Positions 26,536-36,249 of a stretch of DNA of 64,000 nt are shown here, one piece after another. The stretch's first letter is position 1. Each line of letters starts with the position of its first letter. This stretch comes from Paraburkholderia acidisoli (GTDB taxonomy: Bacteria; Pseudomonadota; Gammaproteobacteria; Burkholderiales; Burkholderiaceae), in contig NZ_CP046913.1 of the NCBI RefSeq assembly GCF_009789675.1, positions 1,736,001 through 1,800,000 of the forward strand. The letters run 5' to 3'. The notes beneath the pieces were generated by a model. It was not told the origin of the DNA, made no database searches, and saw only the letters and a program-made list of their open reading frames with translations. Position numbers and translations under genes: made by a program.

Positions 26536-27444
26536 TCAGCTGCTCGCGGCCTCGGTCGCGCCCGCCGCGAGACGAGCGTCGAGCGCGGCACGCAGCGCGT
26601 CGAGCGCGTCGGCGCCCGCGTCGCTGACCGCCCACCACGTCATGCCCGCAGCCTGCCAGCGCAGCAGCGCGTAGCCGTCGCTCGCGGCGGGCGCGGCGCC
26701 GCCCCGCTCCGCTTGCCCATTCGCGCCGGGCGGGAACACGTAGACGTCGATCACGTGCTTGCGATAGCGGTAGATCAGCACGGCCACGCGTTCGCGCCCC
26801 ACATAGTCGAGCCGCCCGCCCGCGAGCGGAAAGCCCTGCTGCGCGAGATCGACGACAGGCGGCGCGTAGTCGATGCGGCCGTTGAACCACGGCTTGACGG
26901 TGTGGCGGTCGGAGGAAATCACGTCGACATCGCGACCTGAGATCTCGGCGCGCACGTGGCTCGAGACGAGATCGTCGATCAACGCGGCATTCGCCGGCGG
27001 ACGCGTCGCGTGCAGCGTGACCGCCACGGCGAGCGCGCACAGCGCGAGCGCCATGCCGCCGAAGCGCACCAGCGTCGCGCCGCGCGGACCGCCGGGTGTG
27101 GCGAAACCGCCCGCACCACCCAATCCGGCGCTCCCGCGCAGCCATTCGAGCCAGGGGCGGCGTGGGCGGCGCGGCGCGCGGGCGGCGCCGGAAACCGATG
27201 CCGCGCCCGCGTTCGATTCCGCTTCGACCGGCGGCAGCGCCGCGGCGATGCGCATGGCCAGATTCGCCGGGGCGCGATGATAGGGCGCCGTACGCATGAC
27301 GCGCGAGATTGCCTGCGCGTCGTCGGCAGCGGCCTGGCAGTGCGCGCAGCCGGCCAGGTGTGCGCGCACGCGCCACTCGTCGGCGGCGGAAAGTTCCCGG
27401 TCGACGCTCGCGTCGACGAGCGGACGCGCTTCGTCACAGTTCAT
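26536..27444 (-). CDS. Zinc-finger anti-sigma factor, membrane-anchored
   Basis: A 302-residue protein beginning MNCDEARPLVDASVDRELSAAD. The H-x3-C-x2-C anti-sigma zinc motif is visible in RAHLAGCAHCQ near residue 35. A hydrophobic helix (GMALALCALAVAVTL) near residue 150 would anchor it, leaving a C-terminal periplasmic domain of about 140 residues. It overlaps the upstream ECF sigma gene by 11 bp, the usual arrangement of a sigma/anti-sigma pair, and should sequester that sigma factor until a signal releases it. Confidence 0.88.
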   Translation of the reverse strand: MNCDEARPLVDASVDRELSAADEWRVRAHLAGCAHCQAAADDAQAISRVMRTAPYHRAPANLAMRIAAALPPVEAESNAGAASVSGAARAPRRPRRPWLEWLRGSAGLGGAGGFATPGGPRGATLVRFGGMALALCALAVAVTLHATRPPANAALIDDLVSSHVRAEISGRDVDVISSDRHTVKPWFNGRIDYAPPVVDLAQQGFPLAGGRLDYVGRERVAVLIYRYRKHVIDVYVFPPGANGQAERGGAAPAASDGYALLRWQAAGMTWWAVSDAGADALDALRAALDARLAAGATEAASS

Positions 27445-28417
27445 CCGGCGCCTCCGTGTTGGCACCTGCGTTGCGATGCGACCCGCCAGCGACATGCACG
27501 CGGCGTATCGGCGAAGTCTTCGAGGACGGTATGGGCTCGGCGGGCGGCGGGACTGGCGGGGGTTGCCCCAAGCCGCCTCCGCCTCCTCCGCCGCCGTCGC
27601 TGTCCGGCGTTTCGCGGAACCGGACGTCTTGCCTCGGGCTGTCGCGCCCGGAGGGTCTCCACGCTTCGTTGCTCGCCCCGAGTTCGGCGTCGTCCGCGCG
27701 GCGCGGCGTGCGGATCGTGTTGCACGGCTTCGCTTCATTGACTGGCGCACCAACCTGCGCGCCGACCTGGGCGTTGCCTGGCGCCTCGGCAGGAAAGCGC
27801 GCGCGCGGCACGTTGCGCGATCCCGAGTGCGGCGCGAGCAGCGCCGCGAGCCGACGCCGGCCGCGCGCGAGCCGCGACATCACCGTGCCGATCGGCACAT
27901 CGGCAATGGCCGCGATCTCGCGATATTCGAGGTCTTCCAGCTCGCGCAGCACCAGCACTTCGCGATATTCGACCGGCAGCCGCAACAGCGCGTCCTGCAC
28001 ATGGCGCGCGTTTTCCGCCCGGATCGCCAGCGTTTCTGGGTCGACGCCGCCCGTCTCCCAGCCTTCGAGCGGCGCGTCGTCGCGCAACTCGTCGAACGGC
28101 GCCACTTCCTCCGCGCCCGCGCGACGCCGCCATTCGTCATACCAGACGCGCCGCACGATCGCGAGCAGCCACGGCCGCGCCGCGTCGCCACGAAACGCGT
28201 CGAAGAACCGGAACGCGCGCAGAAACGCTTCCTGCACGATGTCCTCGGCGTCGCCCGGATTGCGCGACAGCCAGCGCGCGAGGTTGTACGCCGCGTCGAG
28301 GTGCGGCAGCGCGAGCGCCTGAAAGCGACGGCTGCGCGCGGCCTCGTCGCCGGCCGCGTGGCTTGCGTCGTCGTGTGCTCTGGCGCCATCGCCCTGCTGG
28401 TACGCGGATTCGCCCAC
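27434..28417 (-). CDS. ECF RNA polymerase sigma factor with long C-terminal extension
   Basis: A 327-residue ECF sigma. Region 2 (about residues 37-100) has AEDIVQEAFLRAFRFFDAFRGD and RPWLLAIVRRVWYDEWRRR; region 4 (about 140-200) has LPVEYREVLVLRELEDLEYREIAAI with the helix-turn-helix IGTVMSRLARGRRRL. ECF factors usually end near residue 200, but this one has about 125 more residues rich in Gly, Pro and charged residues, with nine consecutive Gly. The GTG start has AGGAA seven bases upstream. It is paired with the overlapping anti-sigma gene. Confidence 0.88.
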   Translation of the reverse strand: MGESAYQQGDGARAHDDASHAAGDEAARSRRFQALALPHLDAAYNLARWLSRNPGDAEDIVQEAFLRAFRFFDAFRGDAARPWLLAIVRRVWYDEWRRRAGAEEVAPFDELRDDAPLEGWETGGVDPETLAIRAENARHVQDALLRLPVEYREVLVLRELEDLEYREIAAIADVPIGTVMSRLARGRRRLAALLAPHSGSRNVPRARFPAEAPGNAQVGAQVGAPVNEAKPCNTIRTPRRADDAELGASNEAWRPSGRDSPRQDVRFRETPDSDGGGGGGGGLGQPPPVPPPAEPIPSSKTSPIRRVHVAGGSHRNAGANTEAPDEL

Positions 28418-28507
28418 GTCGGTTCCTCGCGTGCGTCGTTGCGGCGGATTGCGCCTCCGCCGCGCTGCCTGCCGACCGTGCTGGCCGGTTGTGCCTGCTG
28501 TCTTTGC

Positions 28508-28597
28508 GCTTGTGTCGCTTGTGCCGCTTGTGTCGCTTGTGTCGCTTGTGCCGCTTGTGCCGCTTGTGCCGCTTGTGCCGCTTGTGCCGCTTGTGCC
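28508..28597. repeat. 9-bp tandem repeat, ten copies
   Basis: Ten head-to-tail copies of GCTTGTGYC; the last six are identical GCTTGTGCC, followed by a degenerate copy at 28598-28606. It lies in the long leader of the sigma gene. A 9-bp unit keeps any reading frame, so copy number could change without a frameshift. Confidence 0.9.
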
Positions 28598-28944
28598 GCT
28601 CGTCTCGCGCTGGTTTGCGGCCCAGACGCATGCGCTGCGCGCGGCACTTGTTTCGCTTATCGCTCCTGCCAGCGGCCTTCACGCACCGGGTGCAGGTAGC
28701 GCCGAACCTTCGGCCATCACACTCATGCCGCTCGGGCGCGCTCGCGCCACTTCCCGCTGGTTTCGCCCACGACTACGACCAGCGGACTTCACGCCTCGGC
28801 CGCAAGCGGCGCTCTACTCGCGGCCACCGCACCGGCGCCACGCGCGTAGCGCCAGTGCAGCCTCCGCTGATTCCACCGCTTCCATCACCCGTCGCTAATG
28901 TCCGCGACCTTTGCGCTGCTCGCGCTTCCCCCGTCTTGCCCGCA

Positions 28945-28971
28945 TTACCACCCGTGCGGCCAGTTTATTCC
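28945..28971 (-). promoter_or_regulatory. ECF-type promoter-like motif, sigma-operon side
   Basis: On the minus strand GGAAT (28967-28971), a 16-nt spacer, then TGGTAA (28945-28950). It matches the plus-strand motif at 29004-29030 in both blocks and spacing, so it may be an autoregulatory promoter for the sigma operon. The leader would be about 520 nt. Confidence 0.3.
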
Positions 28972-29003
28972 CGCTATTTCACGCCTCCGCGAAAAATAAA
29001 TCG

Positions 29004-29030
29004 GGAATGCGCGGCCCGCAAAACCGGTAC
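29004..29030 (+). promoter_or_regulatory. ECF-type promoter-like motif, phosphoesterase side
   Basis: GGAAT (29004-29008), a 16-nt spacer, then CGGTAC (29025-29030), about 30 bp before the phosphoesterase start. GGAA-type -35 boxes are common for ECF sigma factors. Recognition by the adjacent sigma factor is inference. Confidence 0.35.
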
Positions 29031-29060
29031 GACAAGCACGTCCCACCCATGGAGATCACC

Positions 29061-29975
29061 ATGACGATTGCCTCGCCCCAGCCGACCCGCGCCACGCTCA
29101 AGCGCCGCGACTTTCTGCGCCTCGCCGCGGCGGGCGGCGGCGCCGCGTTCGCCTCGGCGCTGCCCGGTTTCGCCACGGCGCGCGACGCCGACTTCTTCTT
29201 CGTGCAGCTTTCCGACGCCCACTGGGGCTTCGAAGGCCCGGCCATCAATCCCGACGCGAAAGGCACGCTGCCCAAGGCGATCGCCGCCGTGAACGCGCTG
29301 CCCACGCCGCCCGATTTCGTCGTCTTCACGGGCGATCTCACCCACACCACCGACGACCCCGCCGTGCGCCGCGCGCGCATGCGCGAATTCCAGCAGATCG
29401 TGGCGGGCCTGCGCGTGAAACCGCTGTACCTGATGCCAGGCGAACACGACGCCGCACTCGACAACGGCGCGGCGTTTCGCGAACTGTTCGGCGAGACGCA
29501 CTACACGTTCGAGCATCGCGGCGTGCATTTCATCGTGCTCGACAACGTGTCCGATCCCGCCGGCCGTATCGGCGAAACCCAGCTCGCCTGGCTCGCCGAC
29601 GATCTGCAGCGCCAGCCGCAGGACGCGCGCATCGTCGTGTTCACGCACCGCCCGCTGTTCGATCTCGCGCCGCAATGGGACTGGGCGACGCGCGACGGCG
29701 CCGCCGCCATCTCGCTGCTCCAGCAGCGTCCCTACGTGACGGTGTTCTACGGCCACATCCACCAGGAACATCACACGATGACAGGCGCGATCGCGCATCA
29801 CGCCGCGCGCTCGCTGATGTTCCCGTTGCCCGCGCCCATGTCGCAGCCGCAGCGGCTGCCGGTGCCGTGGGACGCCGCCGCGCCGTATCGCGGTCTGGGC
29901 TGGCGCAGCGTCGAGGTCGATGGCGCGCCGCAGGCGTACGCGCTCAGCGAAAAGCCGATCCGCGATCTCGCCTGA
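29061..29975 (+). CDS. Tat-exported calcineurin-like metallophosphoesterase
   Basis: A 304-residue protein. The N-terminus has a twin-arginine signal (KRRDFLRLAAAGGG, residues 14-27) and likely cleavage after about residue 40, so it works in the periplasm. Metallophosphoesterase motifs are LSDAHWG (residues 50-56), FTGDLTH (89-95), PGEHD (126-130), and YGHIHQEH (about 229). The usual GNHD is GEHD here, with Glu in place of the metal-ligand Asn. The substrate is unknown. I start at ATG 29061, six bases after GGAG. It precedes a cupredoxin gene. Confidence 0.85.
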   Translation: MTIASPQPTRATLKRRDFLRLAAAGGGAAFASALPGFATARDADFFFVQLSDAHWGFEGPAINPDAKGTLPKAIAAVNALPTPPDFVVFTGDLTHTTDDPAVRRARMREFQQIVAGLRVKPLYLMPGEHDAALDNGAAFRELFGETHYTFEHRGVHFIVLDNVSDPAGRIGETQLAWLADDLQRQPQDARIVVFTHRPLFDLAPQWDWATRDGAAAISLLQQRPYVTVFYGHIHQEHHTMTGAIAHHAARSLMFPLPAPMSQPQRLPVPWDAAAPYRGLGWRSVEVDGAPQAYALSEKPIRDLA

Positions 29976-29998
29976 ACGCCGCCGAACCGGAGCCCACG

Positions 29999-30439
29999 AT
30001 GACGAAGCACGACATGAACATGAAACACGATCGAAAGCCCGCCACGCCGCACGACGGCGCGCGCAACGGTGCCCAGGATGGCGCTCGCCTCGCCCGCCGG
30101 CGCTGGCTGCTCGCCGCGAGCGCGGGGACGGCGGCACTCCTGCGCCTCGACGCCCGCGCGGATACGCCGCGCGTCATCAAGATCCGGGCGCGCCGCTTCA
30201 ATTTCACGCCCGATCACATCGCCATCAAGCCGCACGAAAAAGTGGTGTTCGAGATCGCCACCGACGACACGCTCATGGGCTTCTCGATCCCGCAGTTCGG
30301 CGTGCGCGCCGACGTGCCGCCGGGTACGGTCGTCAAGGTGGCGGCCACGGCCGGCGAAGCGGGCACGGTGCAATTCCTGTGCGATATCTTTTGCGGCTCG
30401 GGCCACGAGTCGATGAACGGCGTGATCGTGGTCGGCTGA
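29999..30439 (+). CDS. Tat-exported cupredoxin with a CuA-like site
   Basis: A 146-residue protein with a hydrophilic, His-rich N-terminus, a twin-arginine segment ARRRWLLAASAGTAALL (about 32-48), and a cupredoxin domain from about residue 56. The C-terminal FLCDIFCGSGHESM gives C128-x3-C132-x3-H136-x2-M139, the CuA spacing of cytochrome oxidase subunit II and nitrous oxide reductase. The first CuA His expected in the loop before the GVxxDxPPG segment is replaced by M93 (TLMGFSIP). It lies 23 bp after the phosphoesterase gene and is probably co-transcribed with it. Confidence 0.85.
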   Translation: MTKHDMNMKHDRKPATPHDGARNGAQDGARLARRRWLLAASAGTAALLRLDARADTPRVIKIRARRFNFTPDHIAIKPHEKVVFEIATDDTLMGFSIPQFGVRADVPPGTVVKVAATAGEAGTVQFLCDIFCGSGHESMNGVIVVG

Positions 30440-30467
30440 GACGTCGCGCGCCACCGCTGCGCGCGCG

Positions 30468-31376
30468 CTACGCGCCGGTCCAGTAGCCGGGCCGCGCGTA
30501 GGCGTCTTTCAGATAGTCGATGAAATAACGCACCCGCGCGGGCACGTAGCGTTGCTGCGGATACACCGCGAGGATGTCGTATTCGGGCAGCGCGTACTCG
30601 TCGAGCACGGTTTCGAGTTCGCCGCGCGCGAGTTGCGCGTCGATTTCCCAGGTGGAACGCCAGCCGATCCCGAGTCCTTCGCTGACCCAGCGATGCAGCA
30701 GCTCGCCGTCGTTGCAGTCGAGCGTGCCGCCGACGCGCACGGTCACGAGCTTGCCGTTGCGGTTGAAGTACCAGCCGCGGTTCTGGCCGCCTTGCAGATT
30801 GAACGCGAGGCAGTTGTGCTGCGGCAGGTCTTCGAGCGACTTCGGCCGGCCATGCCGGCGAAAGTACTCGGGCGTGCCGCACACCACGCGGCGGTTCGAG
30901 GCCAGCTTCACGGCAACGAAGTTCGGATCGACCGCCCCGCCGATCCGGATCGACAGATCGTAGCCCTCGCGCACGAGATCCACCACGCGGTCGGTGAGAT
31001 TGAACGAGACCTGCAACTCGGGCTTGTCGGCGAGAAACGCGCTCGCGTGCGGCGCGACGTGCTTGCGCCCGAAAGCGGCCGGCGCGGACACGATCAGATG
31101 ACCGTTCACCACGCGCCGCCCCGCGGAAAGCTCGTTTTCCGCCTGATCCCATTCCGTCAGCAGACCGCGGCAGCGCTCGAGAAAAGCGGCGCCCTCCTCG
31201 CTCACCACGAGCCGCCGCGTCGAGCGGTACATCAGCTTGACGCCCAGGCGCTTTTCCAGCGCGTCGATACGGCGCCCGAGAATCACCGGCGACACGCCTT
31301 CCTCGAGCGCGGCGGCCGCGAGACTGCCCGCATCGGCGACACGCACGAAGGTTTCGATCTGCTTGAAGCGGTCCAT
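30468..31376 (-). CDS. LysR-family transcriptional regulator, divergent from gcl
   Basis: A 302-residue LysR protein: N-terminal winged HTH (MDRFKQIETFVRVADAGSLAAAALEEGVSPVILGRRIDALE) and a LysR substrate domain. I start at ATG 31376, which has GGGAGAGAGAC upstream. It is divergent from the gcl-hyi-glxR operon across 194 bp and is likely its regulator, though the inducer is not readable from sequence. Confidence 0.9.
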   Translation of the reverse strand: MDRFKQIETFVRVADAGSLAAAALEEGVSPVILGRRIDALEKRLGVKLMYRSTRRLVVSEEGAAFLERCRGLLTEWDQAENELSAGRRVVNGHLIVSAPAAFGRKHVAPHASAFLADKPELQVSFNLTDRVVDLVREGYDLSIRIGGAVDPNFVAVKLASNRRVVCGTPEYFRRHGRPKSLEDLPQHNCLAFNLQGGQNRGWYFNRNGKLVTVRVGGTLDCNDGELLHRWVSEGLGIGWRSTWEIDAQLARGELETVLDEYALPEYDILAVYPQQRYVPARVRYFIDYLKDAYARPGYWTGA

Positions 31377-31570
31377 GTCTCTCTCCCCCATGACTTGCGC
31401 CGAAGGCGCCGGCCACGCGCAACGCCCGTGACACCGCGATTCCATACTTTTTGTTTCGAAAATCGCGACCTGGATCGATCTTATCAAAACTTTCCTGCGA
31501 CTCTACAGTGATCCTCAACCGCAGAGACATTTCGCCTATTCCCGCTTTTGCGACATTGAGGAGACATTCC

Positions 31571-33346
<1,776 letters not shown>

Positions 33347-33448
33347 CGGTTAGTCGGCGCGCCGCCGTTCGCACTCAGCCCTGATTCGCGAACCGCGGCG
33401 CCTGCATCGCCTGCCACCGCATTTCCACTCACTGCCCCGAGAGACACC

Positions 33449-34246
33449 ATGCCGAAATTCGCCGCGAATCTCACGATGCTGTTCAACGAAGTGCCGTTTC
33501 TCGACCGCTTTGCCGCGGCCGCGCAAGCGGGCTTCGACGCCGTGGAGTTTCTGTTTCCGTATCCATACAAGGCCGCCGAACTTGCCGAACGGCTCGAATC
33601 GCATGGCCTGAAACTCGTGCTGCACAACCTGCCCGCCGGCAACTGGGACGCGGGCGAGCGCGGCATCGCGTGTTTGCCCGCGCGCCGTGGCGAGTTCCAG
33701 GAAGGCGTCGGGCGCGCGATCGAGTACGCGAAGGCGCTCAAGGTTGCGCAACTGAACTGCCTCGTGGGCATTCCGGGCGCCGATGTCGATCGCGACACGG
33801 CACGCGCCACCATCGTCGACAACCTGCGCTACGCGGCCGGCGAACTCAAGCGCGAAGGCATTCGCCTGCTCGTCGAGCCGTGCAATGCCTACGACATTCC
33901 GGGCTTCGCGCTGAACCGTTCGGCCGAGGCGCTCGACGTCATCGAGAAAACCGGCTCGGACAACCTCTTTCTGCAGTACGACATCTATCACATGCAGCGC
34001 ATGGAAGGCGAACTGGCCGCGACGATCAAGAAGCACTTCGCGAAGATCGCGCACATCCAGCTTGCCGACAACCCTGGCCGCAACGAACCGGGCACGGGCG
34101 AAATCCACTACCCGTTCCTGTTCGATCTGCTCGACACGCTCGGCTACGAGGGCTACGTGGGTTGCGAGTACAAGCCACGCACGACGACCACCGAAGGCCT
34201 CGGCTGGCTGCGCGGCGCGCAGCAGCGCACGGCCGAACTGGCGTAA
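33449..34246 (+). CDS. hyi: Hydroxypyruvate isomerase
   Basis: A 265-residue TIM-barrel isomerase interconverting hydroxypyruvate and tartronate semialdehyde. Motifs are PKFAANLTMLFNEVPFLDRF, LVEPCNAYDIPGFALN with a metal Glu, and QYDIYHMQRMEGEL, with the second Glu in YVGCEYKP. Length matches E. coli Hyi. It lies 102 bp after gcl and 104 bp before glxR. Confidence 0.95.
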   Translation: MPKFAANLTMLFNEVPFLDRFAAAAQAGFDAVEFLFPYPYKAAELAERLESHGLKLVLHNLPAGNWDAGERGIACLPARRGEFQEGVGRAIEYAKALKVAQLNCLVGIPGADVDRDTARATIVDNLRYAAGELKREGIRLLVEPCNAYDIPGFALNRSAEALDVIEKTGSDNLFLQYDIYHMQRMEGELAATIKKHFAKIAHIQLADNPGRNEPGTGEIHYPFLFDLLDTLGYEGYVGCEYKPRTTTTEGLGWLRGAQQRTAELA

Positions 34247-34350
34247 CGCAAGAGCGTAACGAAAGGGCGTGACAAACGGGCGTAACGGCGCGACGCAACC
34301 CGGCGCATGCATGGAATCACTCTGAATTCGCTTACCCGGAGACACACAAG

Positions 34351-35256
34351 ATGGCAAAGATTGGCTTTATCGGACTCGGCATCATGGGCGCGCACATGGC
34401 GCGCAATCTGCTCAAAGGCGGCCACACGCTGACCGTGAACGGCAAGTATCCGGTGCCCGACGATCTGCGCGGGAGCACCGAAGTGGTCGATGACTCCACG
34501 GCCGTCGCGCAAGCCGCGGACATCGTCATCGTCATGGTGCCGGACACGCCCGACGTCGCGAACGTGCTGTTCGCCGACGACGGCGTCGCCAAAGGACTCA
34601 CGAAGGGCAAGCTCGTGATCGACATGAGCTCGATCTCGCCGCTCGAAACGCAGCAGTTCGCGAAGCAGATCAACGCGCTCGGTTGCGACTATCTCGACGC
34701 GCCGGTCTCGGGCGGCGAAGTCGGCGCGCGCGAAGCCACGCTCACGATCATGGTGGGCGGTCCGCAGAAGTCGTTCGATCTGGCGAAGCCGCTGTTCGAG
34801 CTGATGGGCAAGAACATCTCGCTGATCGGCGACAACGGCGCGGGTCAGACCTGCAAGGTCGCGAACCAGATCATCGTCGCGCTCAACATCGAAGCCGTCG
34901 CCGAGGCGCTGCTGTTCGCCGCGCGTTCGGGCGCCGACCCGGAGCGCGTGCGCCGCGCGCTGATGGGCGGCTTCGCCTCCTCGCGCATTCTCGAAGTGCA
35001 CGGCGAGCGCATGACGAAGCGCACTTTCGATCCCGGCTTTCGCATCGAGCTGCACCAGAAGGACCTGAACCTCGCCATCGACGGCGCGCGCAAGCTCGGT
35101 ATCGCCCTGCCGCACACGGCGAGCGCGCAACAATTGTTCAGCGTCTGCGCCGCGAACGGCGGCAAGGCATGGGACCACTCGGCAATGATTCGCGCGCTCG
35201 AACTGATGGCGAACTTCGAGATCGCGCAACCGTCCGCGCAAGCCAAGGCGGCGTAA
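34351..35256 (+). CDS. glxR: 2-hydroxy-3-oxopropionate (tartronate semialdehyde) reductase
   Basis: A 301-residue beta-hydroxyacid dehydrogenase reducing tartronate semialdehyde to D-glycerate. The NAD motif is GFIGLGIMGAHMARNL near the N-terminus, DAPVSGGEVGAR is the substrate loop, and the catalytic Lys is in GAGQTCKVANQ. It completes the gcl-hyi-glxR pathway. A GC-rich hairpin (35285-35302) follows. GarR is an alternative name; the gcl context favours GlxR. Confidence 0.94.
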   Translation: MAKIGFIGLGIMGAHMARNLLKGGHTLTVNGKYPVPDDLRGSTEVVDDSTAVAQAADIVIVMVPDTPDVANVLFADDGVAKGLTKGKLVIDMSSISPLETQQFAKQINALGCDYLDAPVSGGEVGAREATLTIMVGGPQKSFDLAKPLFELMGKNISLIGDNGAGQTCKVANQIIVALNIEAVAEALLFAARSGADPERVRRALMGGFASSRILEVHGERMTKRTFDPGFRIELHQKDLNLAIDGARKLGIALPHTASAQQLFSVCAANGGKAWDHSAMIRALELMANFEIAQPSAQAKAA

Positions 35257-35675
35257 GCGCGGACCAGCACAGGTATGACGAATGGGCCCGCGCACGCGGG
35301 CCGACTGTGGGGCGCCTCGCGGCGGCGGCAACCGCCGCGGGGCAAATCGGTGCCGCTCTGGGCTGAGAGCGGCCAGTGGGGTCCGAAAGCGGCACCCGGT
35401 GACGACGAGGAAGCCTTGGTCGGTCAGACGTCGCCATCGGGTGTCCGCCCGTCGGATGCCGCTCACCTGGCGTTGCCGCGCGCCTTGTCTCTTCTCTCCT
35501 GCCTCGCGTCTGCGCGTCGCTTCCGCGTCCTTTTACACTCCTTGACACGGTCCCGATGGACGCTTTCGCGACCGCATTCCTAGAATCGTGCTTTCATCCG
35601 TCTGTCACGCAGACGGCTCAAGGTGGACGCGCAACCGTGACCACCAGTCAATCCAGCACGAGAGGAGTGTGAGCG
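35257..35675. other. Gene-free 419-bp interval between glxR and the BON-LysM gene
   Basis: It contains the glxR-proximal hairpin (perfect 8-bp arms 35285-35292/35295-35302, no T-run) and a TTGACA at 35542-35547 that could be the -35 of the downstream gene, though no good -10 follows at 17 bp. No coding signal is seen on either strand. Confidence 0.5.
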
Positions 35676-36176
35676 ATGGGCATCATCAATTTCATCAAGG
35701 AAGCCGGCGAAAAACTGTTCGGCGCGGCTTCCACGCCGGCCGCGGCCGCCACCCCCGCCGCCGATCCGGCGGCCAACCTCGCGGATCTGAACCAGAAGGC
35801 CGGCGACGCGATCGCCGCCTATATCCGCTCGCAAGGCCTGAATGCCGATAACCTCGGCGTCACCTACGACGGCGTTTCCCACACGGTCACCGTGACCGGC
35901 ACCGCCGCCGACCAGCCCACGAAGGAGAAGATCCTCGTGGCCGCCGGCAACGTGCAGAACGTGGACAAGGTCAACGACCAGATGAGCGTGACCAATCCGG
36001 CGCCCGAAGCGCAGCACCACACCGTGGTCGCGGGCGACAACCTCTGGAAGATCGCCGAGAAGTACTACGGCAGCGGCGCGAAAAACGACGTCATCTTCCA
36101 GGCCAACACGCCGATGCTCAAGAGCCCGGACAAGATCTATCCGGGTCAGGTGCTGGTGATTCCGCCGCTGCAATAA
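35676..36176 (+). CDS. BON-LysM potassium-binding-type protein (Kbp/YgaU)
   Basis: A 166-residue soluble protein: a short N-terminal MGIINFIKEAGEKLFG, a BON domain at about residues 30-105, and a C-terminal LysM domain (HHTVVAGDNLWKIAEKYYGSGAKNDVIFQAN, about 113-163). This is the architecture of E. coli Kbp (YgaU), which binds K+ in the cytoplasm. There is no signal peptide. AGAGGAGTG is a strong ribosome site. The gene ends at a bidirectional terminator shared with the asparaginase gene. Confidence 0.9.
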   Translation: MGIINFIKEAGEKLFGAASTPAAAATPAADPAANLADLNQKAGDAIAAYIRSQGLNADNLGVTYDGVSHTVTVTGTAADQPTKEKILVAAGNVQNVDKVNDQMSVTNPAPEAQHHTVVAGDNLWKIAEKYYGSGAKNDVIFQANTPMLKSPDKIYPGQVLVIPPLQ

Positions 36177-36193
36177 GCCGCGCGCGTTCAAAC

Positions 36194-36229
36194 AAAAAGG
36201 CCTTGCGGAGCGCTCCGCAAGGCCTTTTT
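36194..36229. terminator. Bidirectional intrinsic terminator
   Basis: A perfect palindromic stem with A-run at one end and T-run at the other (AAAAAGGCCTTGCGGA...TTTTT) lies between the convergent BON-LysM and asparaginase genes. Confidence 0.9.
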
Positions 36230-36249
36230 CATGGTGGGTTCCCGCGTGG

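Larger units (their letters stand above)
28418..29060. other. Gene-free 643-bp divergent control region with a minisatellite
   Basis: The interval separates the sigma/anti-sigma operon from the divergent phosphoesterase-cupredoxin operon. Open frames here are driven by the 9-bp repeat at 28508-28597 and show no family signal. It also holds two matching promoter-like motifs facing outward (28945-28971 minus, 29004-29030 plus). Confidence 0.6.

Noticed and set aside
28137..28682. Open frame on the minus strand encoding a long HKRHKR-type repeat
   Set aside because: It is produced by the 9-bp tandem repeat and overlaps the real sigma gene in another frame; there is no family signal.
34248..34300. 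Clustered GCGTAACG-like short repeats after hyi
   Set aside because: Imperfect, only a few copies and no stem structure; probably chance in GC-rich spacer DNA.
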